Assembly: GCF_902167145.1 (NCBI RefSeq) | Contig: NC_050096.1 | Coordinates: 180,951,825 to 181,015,824, forward strand | Direction of reading: 5' to 3' | From: Zea mays | Taxonomy: Eukaryota; Streptophyta; Magnoliopsida; Poales; Poaceae | Length of the DNA stretch: 64,000 bases | Shown: piece after piece, positions 22,901-33,231 of the stretch | Position numbering within the stretch: position 1 is the first letter of the stretch | How the letters are laid out: each line of letters begins with the position of its first letter | The notes under the pieces: model-generated | Database searches by the model: none | Told to the model about the DNA's origin: nothing | What the model saw: only the letters and a program-made list of their open reading frames with translations | Program-made: the position numbers and the translations under genes

Positions 22901-23916
22901 TCTTGCAACAGGGATCGGGAAAGGGGGATACCCCGAAAAGGATCCTTCCCCGTGAAGGAACCAGGCTCCGAGCCTCCCTACTGATCAGAGGTTCGAAGGC
23001 TGGCCCCTCGGAAGGGTTTGACAGCCGCCTCAGATCGCGTGGGCTCTACACCCACTACTGGTCAGAGGTTCGAAGGCCGGCCCCTCGGAAGGGTTCCACG
23101 GCCGCCTCAGGCTACTCGGGCTCCGCGCCCACTACTGATCAGGGGTTCGAAGGCTGGCCCCCAAAGGGTTCACAGCCGCCTCAGACACCGAGCGAGGGAT
23201 GACCATGGGTACGTTCGATACATAACCGAGGCTCGGGCTACGCTCCTGAGGTACCCTAGGACATTTCCGAGACCAGCGGAAACGATCTTGTAACGGAATC
23301 CCATCAGAGGGAGGCATCGAGCCCTCGGACCCCGTCGCCAGGGGACCGGGTCCGGCAGATCACCCGCAGGTACTTTTGGGCGTGCCTCTGGGCCCCTAGC
23401 CGACCCCCAACGAACGGGGCACGAACGTCCACTCGGATTACCCGCCTGCAGCTCACCGGAGACACCATGTTCGGCGCCCATCGAGGGAAACATGGCGCTT
23501 TCCCCCCTCCTCCTTGCGGAAAGGCGACGCAGGGGCGTATGTAAAAAAGTCGAGTCTGTCCCCGTTCGTCCTCTCGCCCTGTGTAGAGGCTCGAGGGCTG
23601 CTCTCGCAAACCCGGCTCCGGCCGAACCATTGACAGCGTCAACATACCGGCCCAAGAACTTGGGACCCGACCATACACCCGGGCTACGGCCAGCTCGCAT
23701 GAGGGAAGATCAGACCAGCCGAAGCATTACGCGAGGCATTAAGACCTCGAAGGAGTGAAACCACTCCTCCGAGGCCTCGGGGGCTACACCCGGCGGGTGC
23801 GCTCGTGCGCACCCACCGGAACAAAACGCAACCGAGAAAGGCTGGTCCCCTTGCAAAAAAGTGCGACGAAAGCCTCCAAGCGAGTGATAACACTCCCTTC
23901 GAGGCTCGGGGGCTAC
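19959..23916 (+). other. Element B 3' noncoding region
   Basis: About 4 kb between the C insertion and B's 3' LTR. It has no frame I can assign. It holds three dispersed copies of a unit of about 62 bp starting AAGGCTGACCGAGCCGAGGG (19988, 20201, 20862), two poly-G runs (21129-21141, 21892-21912), and a 77-bp tandem repeat (22980-23205). A minus-strand frame (22079-21765 and overlapping frames to 21212) follows a TTTAAAAG, but no domain is visible. It ends in a purine-rich tract (GAGGCTCGGGGGCTAC) that should prime plus-strand synthesis. Confidence 0.7.
22980..23205 (+). repeat. Three 77-bp tandem repeats in B 3' region
   Basis: Units begin ACTGATCAGAGGTTCGAAGG at 22980, 23057 and 23134 (period 77) and contain GGCCCCTCGGAAGGGTT and CAGCCGCCTCAG with moderate divergence; the third copy is shortened. 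Confidence 0.9.
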
Positions 23917-25524
23917 TGTCGGGGACCATAATTAGGGGTACCCTCAAGGCTCCTAATTCTCAGCTGGTAACCCCCATCAGCATAAAGCTGCAAAGGCCTG
24001 ATGGGTGCGATTAAGTCAGGGAACAGTCCATACGAGGGACTCGATCACGCCTCGCCCGAGCCTGGCCTCGGACAAGGACATCCGACCCCGGAGGATTTCC
24101 GTCTCGCCCGAGGCCCCCCTCCAGCTGCAAACGTGTTCCCGGCTCGCCCGAGGCCCTGTCTTCGCCAAGAAGCAACCCTGACCAAATCGCCGCACCGACC
24201 GACCAAGTCGCAGGAGCATTTAATGCAAAGGTGGCCTGACACCTTTATCCTGACGCGCGCCCCCCAGCCGACAGAGCCGAAGTGACCGCCGTCACTTCGC
24301 CGCTCCACTGACCGGCCTGGCAGAAAGACAGCGCCGCCCGCGCCGCTCCGACTGCGGTGCCACTTGACAGAGTGAGGCTGACAGGCAGTCAGGCCCGGCC
24401 GCAGGCACCATAGGAAACTCTGCTCCGCCCGACCCAGGGCTCGGACTCGGGCTAAGCCCCGAAAGACGGCGAACTCCGCTCCGCCCGACCCAGGGCTCGG
24501 ACTCGGGCTAAGCCCCGGAAGACGGCGAACTCCGCTCCGCCCGACCCAGGGCTCGGACACGGGCTAAGCCCCGGAAGACGGCGAACTCCGCTCCGCCCGA
24601 CCCAGGGCTCGGACTCGGGCTAAGCCCCGGAAGACGGCGAACTCCGCTCCGCCCGACCCAGGGCTCGGACTAGGGCTCGGCCCCAGAAGATGACGAACTC
24701 CGCTTCGCCCGACCCCAGGGCTCGGACTCCGCCCCGGCCTCAGCCGGCGGTCTCCGCCTCGCCCAAACCAGGGGCTCGGACTCGACCTCGGCCACGGAAG
24801 ACAGACTCGACCTCGGCTTCGGAGGAGCTTCCACGTCGCCCAACCTAGGGCGCAGACCAGCCACGTCAACAGGAGGCGCCATCATCACCCTACCCCGAGC
24901 TGACTCGGGCCACGGGGAACAAGACTGGCGTCCCATCTGGCTCGCTCCGCCAGATAGGCAATGATGGCGCCCTGCATACTCTGTGACGACGACGGCTCTC
25001 AGCCCCCTTACGGAAGCAAGAGGACGTCAGCAAGGACTCAACAGCTCCGACAGCTGTTCCTCCGCCAGGCTCCATCGCTCCTCCGATGGCCACGACATCA
25101 CACCGACTGGGTGCCAAAATCTCTCTGGCTGCCACGACGGCATGTACTTAGGGCGCTAGCTCTCCTCCGCTAGACAGGTAGCACTCTGCTACACCCCCCA
25201 TTGTACACCTGGATCCTCTCCTTACGCCTATAAAAGGAAGGACCAGGGCCCTCTTAGAGAGGGTTGGCCGCGCGGGGACGAGGACGAGACACGCGCTCGC
25301 TTGAAGCCGCTCGCTCCCTCTCCCGCGTGGACGCTTGTAACCCCCTACTGCAAGCGCACCCGACCTGGGCGCGGGACGAACACGAAGGCCGCGGGATTCC
25401 CACCTCTCTCACGCCGGTCTCCGGCCACCTCGCTTCCCCCCTTCGCGCTCGACCCATCTGGGCTGGGGCACGCGGCGACATTCACTCGTCGGCCTAGGGA
25501 CCCCCCGGTCTCGAAACGCCGACA
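23917..25524 (+). repeat. 3' LTR of element B, complete
   Basis: 1,608 bp from TGTCGGGGACCATAATTAGG to GCCGACA. It includes six 56-bp repeats (24416-24756) in U3 and a TATA box at 25229-25236. The part from 24896 matches the surviving 5' LTR (5118-5760). Confidence 0.93.
24416..24756 (+). repeat. Six 56-bp tandem repeats in U3 of B's 3' LTR
   Basis: CGCTCCGCCCGACCCAGGGC recurs at an exact 56-bp period (about 24421, 24477, 24533, 24589, 24645, 24701; first and last copies diverged). Copies read GGCTCGGACTCGGGCTAAGC, then CCCGGAAGACGGCGAACTC. The array sits about 500-800 bp upstream of the TATA box. Minus-strand frames with repeated ARVRALGRAE are products of the array. Confidence 0.93.
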
Positions 25525-25728
25525 CATTTACTAGATAGATTTTAATTAGGCACAGAACTCGCAAATTTTCGGAACAATTACGTTCCAAATTTCGCGAAGA
25601 CTTAGGAAGAGTTAAATAGACAGAAACAGATGCGAGATTAAAATCGCGATAGCCGAAAATGATTAAAATTTAGCATCCGTTTTATCCACTCATATTACGA
25701 GCGGAGTATAAACACTTGGGGTGTTACA
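25525..25728 (-). repeat. Fragment J: start of a minus-strand gypsy LTR
   Basis: Reading on the minus strand, the piece begins TGTAACACCCCAAGTGTTTA at 25728 and runs to the B insertion at 25524; the rest is beyond B, outside the window. TGTAACACCCC is a typical del/Tekay-type LTR start. To its right the sequence is copia G LTR, so J inserted there; predicted TSD ACCTG (25729-25733). Confidence 0.65.
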
Positions 25729-25733
25729 ACCTG

Positions 25734-26110
25734 TGTGATTAAGAAGAAGCACTCGACCGGTCTAAGTGACCGATTGAGAGAGGGAAAGGGTTGGAATAGA
25801 CCCGACCTTTATGGCCTCCTCAACGGGGAGTAGGTTCTTTGGAACCGATCATCGGAAAACAAATCACCGTGTTCATTTGTGTTGATCTTCATCACTTGAT
25901 TTGTTTCTTCCCTCTCCTCTATCTAAAAGTTTCCTTGCTCACATTGATTTGAGTTGGCTCCCAAAGTTATCTGCATTGATTGAGCAACTCATAGCAAGAG
26001 GAACAATCTTATGCACTCCGAATTATTTCTAACACTAACCCCAAGTATAGTGCATGTTCAAAGTTTATAATTTTCAGGTTTTGTCTATTCACCCCCTCTA
26101 GGCGACTTTA
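25734..26110 (+). repeat. 5' LTR of G, 3' part
   Basis: Closely matches 59230-59607 (shared ATTGAGCAACTCATAGCAAG, which differs from the F and I LTRs). It ends CTCTAGGCGACTTTA before a decayed PBS (TTTGTATCAAAGCCC, 26112-26126). The 5' part lies beyond insertion J, outside the window. Confidence 0.85.
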
Positions 26111-26160
26111 AATTTGTATCAAAGCCCAATGTTTCATTAGAGTTTAACAACCCCAAAGTG

Positions 26161-28254
26161 ATGTCGGGAGAACACGTCAAGAGGGAGATGGTCACCGATG
26201 AAAAGCCTGAAGCCTCGTGAAAGAAGAACGATGAAAGGACCCCATCGAAGGAGACCAGCGACAAGCACAAGGAGGAATCCACTGGCTCCATCAAGTCACA
26301 TAGGAAGGGTGACAAGAAGAAAAAGAAAATGAAGAGGGTGGTCTACTACGAGACCGAATCTTCATCACCTTCCACCTCTAGCGCCGAGTCTACATCTTTA
26401 AAGCGCCAAGAGCGTAAGAAGTATAGTAAGGTGCCTCTTCGCCATCCTCGCATTCCAAAACATGCTCCTCTACTTTTCATACCCCTAGGCAAACCACCAT
26501 ATTTTGATGGTGAAGATTATTGTATGTGGAGTGATAAAATGAGGCACCATCTAACATCACTCCACGAAAGCATATGGGATATTGATGAGTTTGGAGCACA
26601 GGCACCACAGGTGGGCGACGAGGATTACGAACTCCGATGAGGTCGCCCAAATAAGGCACTTCAATTCCCAAGCCACCTCTATACTCCTCGCTTCTTTGTG
26701 TCGAGAGGAGTACAACAAGGTGCAAGGGTTGAAAAGTGCCAAAGAAATTTGGGACGTCCTCAAAACGACGCATGAAGGGGACGAGGTGACCAAAATCACG
26801 AAGCGTGAAACGATCAAGGGAGAACTCGGTCAAGTCGTCCTCAACAAAGGAGAGGAGCCACAAACAATGTACAACCGGCTCAAGATGATGGTCAACCAAG
26901 TCCGCAACCTCAGGAGCACCAAGTGGGATGACCATGAAATGGTCAAGGTTATTCTAAGATCTCTTGTTTTTCGTAATCCCACTCAAGTTCAATTAATTCG
27001 TGGAGATCCTAGATGCCTCCAGAGGAGGTCATTGGCAAGTTTGTGAGCTTTGAACTTATGATCAAAGACTCCAAACACATTGTCAACTTGGAGCAAGGTG
27101 CCACCTCCACACCCGAGGTGCAACCCATTGCATTCAAAGCAACAGAAGAAAAGAAGGAAGAGTCTACACTAAGTAGACTCCTAATCGACGCCTCCAAGCT
27201 CGACAACGAGGAGATGGCTCTTATCATTAAGAGCTTTCAACAAATCCTCAAGCAAAGGAAGGGGAAGGACTACAAACCCCGTTCTAAGAGGGTGTACTAT
27301 AGGTGTGGTAAGTCTGGTCACTTTATTGCAAAATGTCCATATACAAGTGACAGTGACAGGGACGACGACAAGAAAGGGAAGAAGAAAATGGAAAAGAAAA
27401 GATACTACGACAAGAAGGGTGGCGAGGCGCACATGGGGCGGGAATGGAACTCCGACGAGAGCTCCACCGACTCCTCCTCCGACGAGGACGCCGCCAACAT
27501 CACCGTCAACAAGGGGTTTCTCTTCCCAAACGTCGGCCACAAATGCCTCATGGCTAAGGACGGCAAAAAGAAGAAGGTACATTCTAGAGATACCCCCAAA
27601 TACACTACTTCTGATGATGAGAGTAGCTCTAGTGATGTTAATGATGATTTAACTTCTCTTTTTGCAAACCTTACCAAAGATCAAAAGAAAAAGATTAATG
27701 AATTGATAGAAACCATTAATGAGAAGGATGATATCTTGGAATACCAAGAGGACTTGCTCGTTAAGGAAAATAAAAAATTTGTTAAGTTGAAAGATGCTTA
27801 TGCTCTTGAAGTAGAAAAATGTGAAAACTTGTCTAAAGAGCTTAATATTTGCAACGATTCAATTTCCTGTCTTAGAACTGAGAATGCTAATTTAATTGCT
27901 AAGATTGAAGAATTGAATGCTTGGAAACCCTCTACATCTACCATTGAGCATGTCACTATTTGCACTAGATGTAGAGATGTTAACATTGATGCTATGAATG
28001 ATCTCCTTGCCATGATTAAAGAACAAAATGATCACATAGCTAAATTAAATGCTAAAATTGCCGAGCATGAGTTAGAGAATGAAAAATTTAAATTTGCTCG
28101 TAGCATGCTCTATAATGGGAGACACCCTGACATTAAGGATGGTGTTGGCTTCCAACAAGGGAGCCAAAGCAACATCAATCTTAATGCCCCCAAGAATAGG
28201 CTTTCTAACTTTGTAAAGGGTAAGGCTCCCATGGTTCAGGATAGAGAGGGTTAC
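26161..28254 (+). pseudogene. gag: Element G gag, N-terminal and central part
   Basis: Starts ATG at 26161 (MSGEHVKREM) with a stop after 19 codons. It continues with a Lys/Ser-rich region, the conserved YFDGEDYCMWSDKMRHHLTS (about 26500), a frameshift near 26635, the capsid core (AKEIWDVLKTTHEGDEVTKI, MYNRLKMMVNQVRNL), and a further frameshift at 27010. From 27013 a 428-codon frame follows. Its zinc knuckle reads YYRCGKSGHFIAKC, the first Cys replaced by Tyr compared with F (CYRCGKSGHFIAKC). Then come acidic Ser-rich and long coiled-coil segments. Solo LTR H interrupts it after DREGY; the end is at 35858-36208. Confidence 0.88.
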
Positions 28255-28408
28255 TGTCACACCCGGGTTTCGGGGCACCAAGACCCGGGCGTGAAATAAA
28301 CACCAGGTGTGCTGGTACCAAGTCTCACACATATGATGAATCATGGTACAAAAACAAATGTCATGTCTTTACTATAGAATAGGAGTTCTGTACAAAATAA
28401 ATAAATAA

Positions 28409-28530
28409 TTACATCATAAGGAGACAATGATCCAGCAACCCAAAGTTGTCTCGGAGACGACGACATAGACCTCTCGCGAACTCATCACAACATCCTCCAT
28501 GCGCCTCATCCTGCGGTACCTGTTCTTGAC
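28409..28530 (-). other. Exon-like frame in solo LTR H
   Basis: The minus strand has a pyrimidine tract ending CACCCCCACAG, then GT and the frame QEQVPQDEAHGGCCDEF..., ending in LLMM and a TAA. It starts with GT and has the same phase as the corresponding places in A and K. Confidence 0.4.
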
Positions 28531-30857
28531 CTGTGGGGGTGTGAGACAGCAAGAGTGAGCTCACATACGTTCATCGCTCAACAAGTTGTGGGGAATAATG
28601 TGCATGAACTCACCAAAGGTGGGAGTTCATGTGAAGTGTAAGGCTTACCAAAGAGGATGATTGAAGCTGAGCATTGCTTTTAAAGTTGGTCAAAATTTTA
28701 TTAGCAATTACTAAGTATAAGTAAATACCAACCCAATTAAGTAGTAGAACAAAATTTGATAACAACACCTGCGATGCAATGCATATGACAAATTGAATTT
28801 TAGTTCCATAAATTAATCATGTGAGTGTCCGAGCTGCTCATGACCGTGAGCACGACTAGTATACCAATTTTACACTCTGCAGAGGTTGCGCATCTTTACC
28901 CACAAGTCATGTTACCCATCTACCAAGGGATCGCAACTTCCCATACACCTCTACTGAGGAGGCGAGGCAGGGTAACACTACGAGGCCTTTACAAAGTTCC
29001 ACTAGCTTTAGAAAACCCGCTACAATTTCTAGGAAGCTCCAATGCAAGGACCCCTCGCTTGACCGCCATCGCAGCAGAATCAAACAAAGGGCCTCCCTAC
29101 ACTGACCACTCCCCTACTGCCCTTGCCCCTTTTGGGTAAGGTAGTCCTCCACTAGTTTTCCCGGGTGGTTCTCCATGTTCCAATTAACATAATGATCTTA
29201 TCATGAACAGTAAATAACAAACTGATAATAAAAGTATGAACATGAATAATGTATATCTCCATACCCAAAACCACATAAAGCAATAGCAGGTACTACCCAA
29301 AAGTTCAGTGGTAAACAAGGTATAAAGATAGCCAAACTAGGGTAACCTATTTGGTTTCATCAAAATTAACCTATGCAGATCATTATGACTAATAAGAACA
29401 TGATTGGGTAAAAGAAGTGATCAAGGGTACAACTTGCCTGAGACTTGAGATTCCAGGACCAGGATGATCTTCAGGTGACTCGTAACCTCACGCTAGTCGT
29501 AGCAATACAAACAAACAGTGTATAAGCAAAATTAGCATCATATCTGTAACACCCCTGGTGTTACTGTAACTAAAACTTGAGCATGGCATCATAAGCATTG
29601 GCATTGCATATGTTTGACACACCTAGAGTGCATTCACTAGGTAAAAATTTCAAACAAGTTGTATTGCTTTAGTGTTTTGCAAATAGAACCCTGGGTAGGG
29701 AACTTAACCCTAAATAGGGATTAAAGGGGTAAAACTTAACCCAAGTTGAGAAAACCTAAAGGCTTTAGGGAAATAGTCATAAAATGTCCCCAAAAATAAA
29801 GTTAAATCACATTTATACCCTTGGGATGCCAGAAACCCTAATTGGAACCCTGGAAAACCCTAAAACCAAACCCTAGGGGCTTATGTGCAAAATTAGTCCA
29901 CTTTTGGACTAAAGTGCAAAAACCAAGTTAAATAGGTATCCTAAGTCATTTGGGTCACAAATATGTGAATTTACAAGCCAAACCCTAAGTTTTGGACCTA
30001 TTTGCAAAAGGACCCCAATTGTGATTCCTATCCTAAGTCTGAAAAACAGTGTTATGGGCTCAACTTTTGAGCTTTGTAACTTTTTAATCATAGGGTTTTT
30101 GCTCTAGGTCAACACATCAAAATTTTAGACCAAACTAAGGAGAACAACTTTGCTTAAGGGTGTGAGCATAGTTGTTAAGAAGAAATTGGAGAAAATCAAG
30201 CCTAAAGTCTGGCTGTCAGGCTGTTAAGGTCTGAATTTTCAGACAGACAGTGTGACCACTGAGACTTTAAGCATGAATTCAAGTTTGAATTATTGAGAAT
30301 TTGACAAAGGTTGCTATGACAAAATTGTAGCTGGATGGTCAGGCTATAATTTTGGTACAGAAAGCTAGCTTAGTCACCACACAAATTTGGGAGAAATAGG
30401 AGCTCCAAAGTGCTCTGTCAGCCGTTCTGAATGGGGATCGCCATGGTAGAGTGACCGTTGAGGATCAGATCGCCAGCACCAGAAAAGATCTCGCCGCCGG
30501 TGGCTCCCCGCCGTGATTCGTGCCGTCGTCGCCACGATTGGTGCTCGGATGGTGTGGATAGCGCTTGGGGTCCTAGAAATATCACCGCCATGGATAACTC
30601 CGGTCACTAAATAAGTCTGACCACCGTACCAAGTTGTCACAGCCGCCGCGGATAACTACGTCGGTGAACCGCCGTCGCACGGCCTTGCGCCGCGTGTCCG
30701 AGTCTTTCCACCGCATCGCCGTGACTCCCTATTGCTGTCCCATCGTCGCCGGGGAGGTTGCCACGGCTGTGGACACGAATTCACCGCACCGTGTTCTTCT
30801 TCATCTCCGGCCGCCGCGCGTCGTCGCCCAAAATCCCCGGCCACCGCTCGCTACGTC

Positions 30858-30865
30858 TATAAATT
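30858..30865 (+). promoter_or_regulatory. TATA box of solo LTR K
   Basis: TATAAATT followed by a C/A-rich leader. It is the only strong TATA-like sequence on this strand in the region and lies about 1.3 kb into the LTR. Confidence 0.5.
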
Positions 30866-33163
30866 GACCCCGCCCCGAGCTTCGTAGGGTAGTAAGCTGT
30901 CCAGCCACCACAAATCAGCCTCGGTCATTCGCTAGAATCCACGAATTTGGAATTTCCCCCAATTACTGTCTCCGCCACCCGAAATCGACCTCAACGTGGC
31001 CAGCTCCCTTCCCGGTCAGTCCAACCCTCCCTCTCCATTGTTTAAGCTTTCTCACATATCTACGATGCTTGCCGAACCACCAATTTGGACTGCGGGCTCA
31101 CCAATCACCGGGAACACACTCAATTGTCCGCCACCCATTCGGTTCACGTGGACAGAGCTTGATAGCTCACCATTTGTGCAATTAAAGTTAGGGGAAATGC
31201 TCTCTAGGTCATGGATTTGGTTTAGTCTAAGGCTGAGCGCCGGTCTTGGCCCCCTCCGGCCGGTCTAGCTCGTCGGAGTTGCGCTCCCCGCGCTCACCGT
31301 CGTCGGGGACCTCCCACTGCGAAGAAACAGAAACCGGGGGTTTCTTTTGCAAGTTGTCAGTGACTCTGTTAAACAATGAAAGAACTCGTTCGCTGTTAGA
31401 CAAAAACGCAAGGGCTTTTCTGCAAAGCCGCCAGGGCGCGGGCGCACGCGCGCGCTTTCTTCCTCTGGACTGGGCCGCTTGGGCCGAAACCAGCCCAATA
31501 CTGTTCAGCCTTTTCCTTTTTCTTTTTCAGCAGAGCTTTGGAAATCTGTTAAAAATTGTAGAAAAATCCTAAAATTGTGAAACCAATTTTCCTAGACTTA
31601 TTATTTTTCATAGTATTTAATAAAAATAGTTTCATGATTTTTAGGTTAAATAAGGAATTTTAAGGCATTTAAAGTAGTTAAAAGTGTTAGTTATGGATTT
31701 TTAGAAAATAATTGGTAATCCCAAAATTGCCCAAACTTTTTATATGAACTCCCCACATTATTTAGAAGCCTTGGGTAGAGTTTGACTTGATTTGGACCAT
31801 GTTTGATAACTAAAACCCAAAACCCCCTGCCGTTTGAACTCCTTTACCGACTCCGGAAACCCTAAGTTCTCAGAGTTCCGTGAAGGAAAGTTATATTCAA
31901 GACTTAGATAATAAATCTTTATTATCTTCGCACTCTCATGAGCATTACATGGCATTCATTCTTATCTATGTATATATATGGTTATGTTAGAACGTGAAGA
32001 AGAAGTGGAAGTCACTGAAGAAAGGACACCACCACCCTCGGATTCTCAAGCAGGCAACTGCTTCTACTTTGATATTTGTGGATCCGAGCCAGACTCACCT
32101 GTGAACGAAGGCAAGCCCCGGTGCATTTGCCACCTCCCTTGATGTTTTAAAATCTTTCTCACTTGCTTGCTGCATTAGGTGATAGGAGTTGATTGATTAA
32201 ACAATTCCTGCATTACCTTCCTTGAACTTGATTACCTTCCTTGAAACCCTGTTTTTACAAAAAGGTTTTACTATGCTTAGTATTGCTCTAGAAAAACAAA
32301 AGGATTTGTTTTACAAAAGATGTTTGGCAAAGTGGGAGGGTTGTTTTCAAAAATAAAACTTGATGGTGAATCCATCACGGCCGTGATGGATTCAACATCG
32401 GAAAAGATGTACCTCTGCCAGGTACCAAGTTTTTGGGTTAAAATGATTAAGCTAAGACCGGGCGGGTGACTTGCACGAGAAGAGAGTCTCGGTGTAGTGT
32501 CTCCGTCTGAGTCGATTAAGGACCGTCTCGATGTAGGCCTGCTGACCGAGGACCCTTTAACTGGTCACATGCCTCGTCATGGGTAAGCCTTGCCTCGGGT
32601 GGACTAAGGCCAGAATAAGATAACACGAAATGGGCGTGGAGCGGTGGCGAGAGTAGCGTGTACCCTCCGTGGCAAGAGGCTGGACGGTGGTGTATCTGTG
32701 CTCTCGGTTTGCGTGAACCTGATCTGGTCTTAAGAACCCCGGTGGCGGGTTGACATATGCAAGAGTTAAGTGCTACATATGTCGTGCGATCGAAGATCCT
32801 CAGCTGAGTATAATTGATTCGGATCGCCGTACCTCCGCGGTTATGGAGACTTGGCCACTGACTTACACGTAGCATTCCACTAAAGATGATGGGTTTTTGT
32901 TAAGAAATTGGCTAGTGCAGGACCAGTGATTGAACTAGGGTAGAAAGAACTCTAGTTGCAGGTAATTGTACTTAACTTGACAAATAAAATTGGATTTTTA
33001 AGGATCCACTTTAGTAAGCATTTCTGCAAAACAGAGTCTTTGATTATTAAAAAGCCTTACCTTGACTCCCTTAAGCCAGCATACCCTTGAGAGTCTTTTC
33101 TTTAGTCGGGTAAGACTTGCTGAGTAATTCCATACTCAGGATTTATCCCTTCGTTGTTTTTAG

Positions 33164-33231
33164 GTGAGGAAGTAGCAGATTTCTATTGCTTCTGTGCCAA
33201 GGTGGTTCCTAAGGAGGAGAAACAAGACTGA
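33164..33231 (+). other. Exon-like frame in solo LTR K
   Basis: After TTCGTTGTTTTTAG (acceptor-like) the sequence begins GT and reads EEVADFYCFCAKVVPKEEKQ, then D and a TGA. It lies about 350 bp from the LTR end, as in A and H, and is acidic like A's version. Confidence 0.45.

Larger units (their letters stand above)
5118..25524 (+). mobile_element. Element B: Tat-lineage Ty3/gypsy retrotransposon with C nested inside
   Basis: Large autonomous-type gypsy element: truncated 5' LTR (cut by A), PBS TTGGCGCGCC, gag, protease, RT, RNase H, a second RNase H, integrase, about 4.1 kb of 3' noncoding DNA and a complete 1,608-bp 3' LTR. The order and the second RNase H place it in the Tat lineage; PBS and gag style recall rice RIRE2/Retrosat2 relatives (maize flip or gyma are candidates, not confirmed). 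Many stops and frameshifts make it inactive. It inserted into LTR fragment J; the right target duplication would be CATTT at 25525. Confidence 0.88.

Noticed and set aside
24045..24869. Minus-strand frames with repeated ALGRAE
   Set aside because: Translation of the 56-bp tandem array in the LTR.
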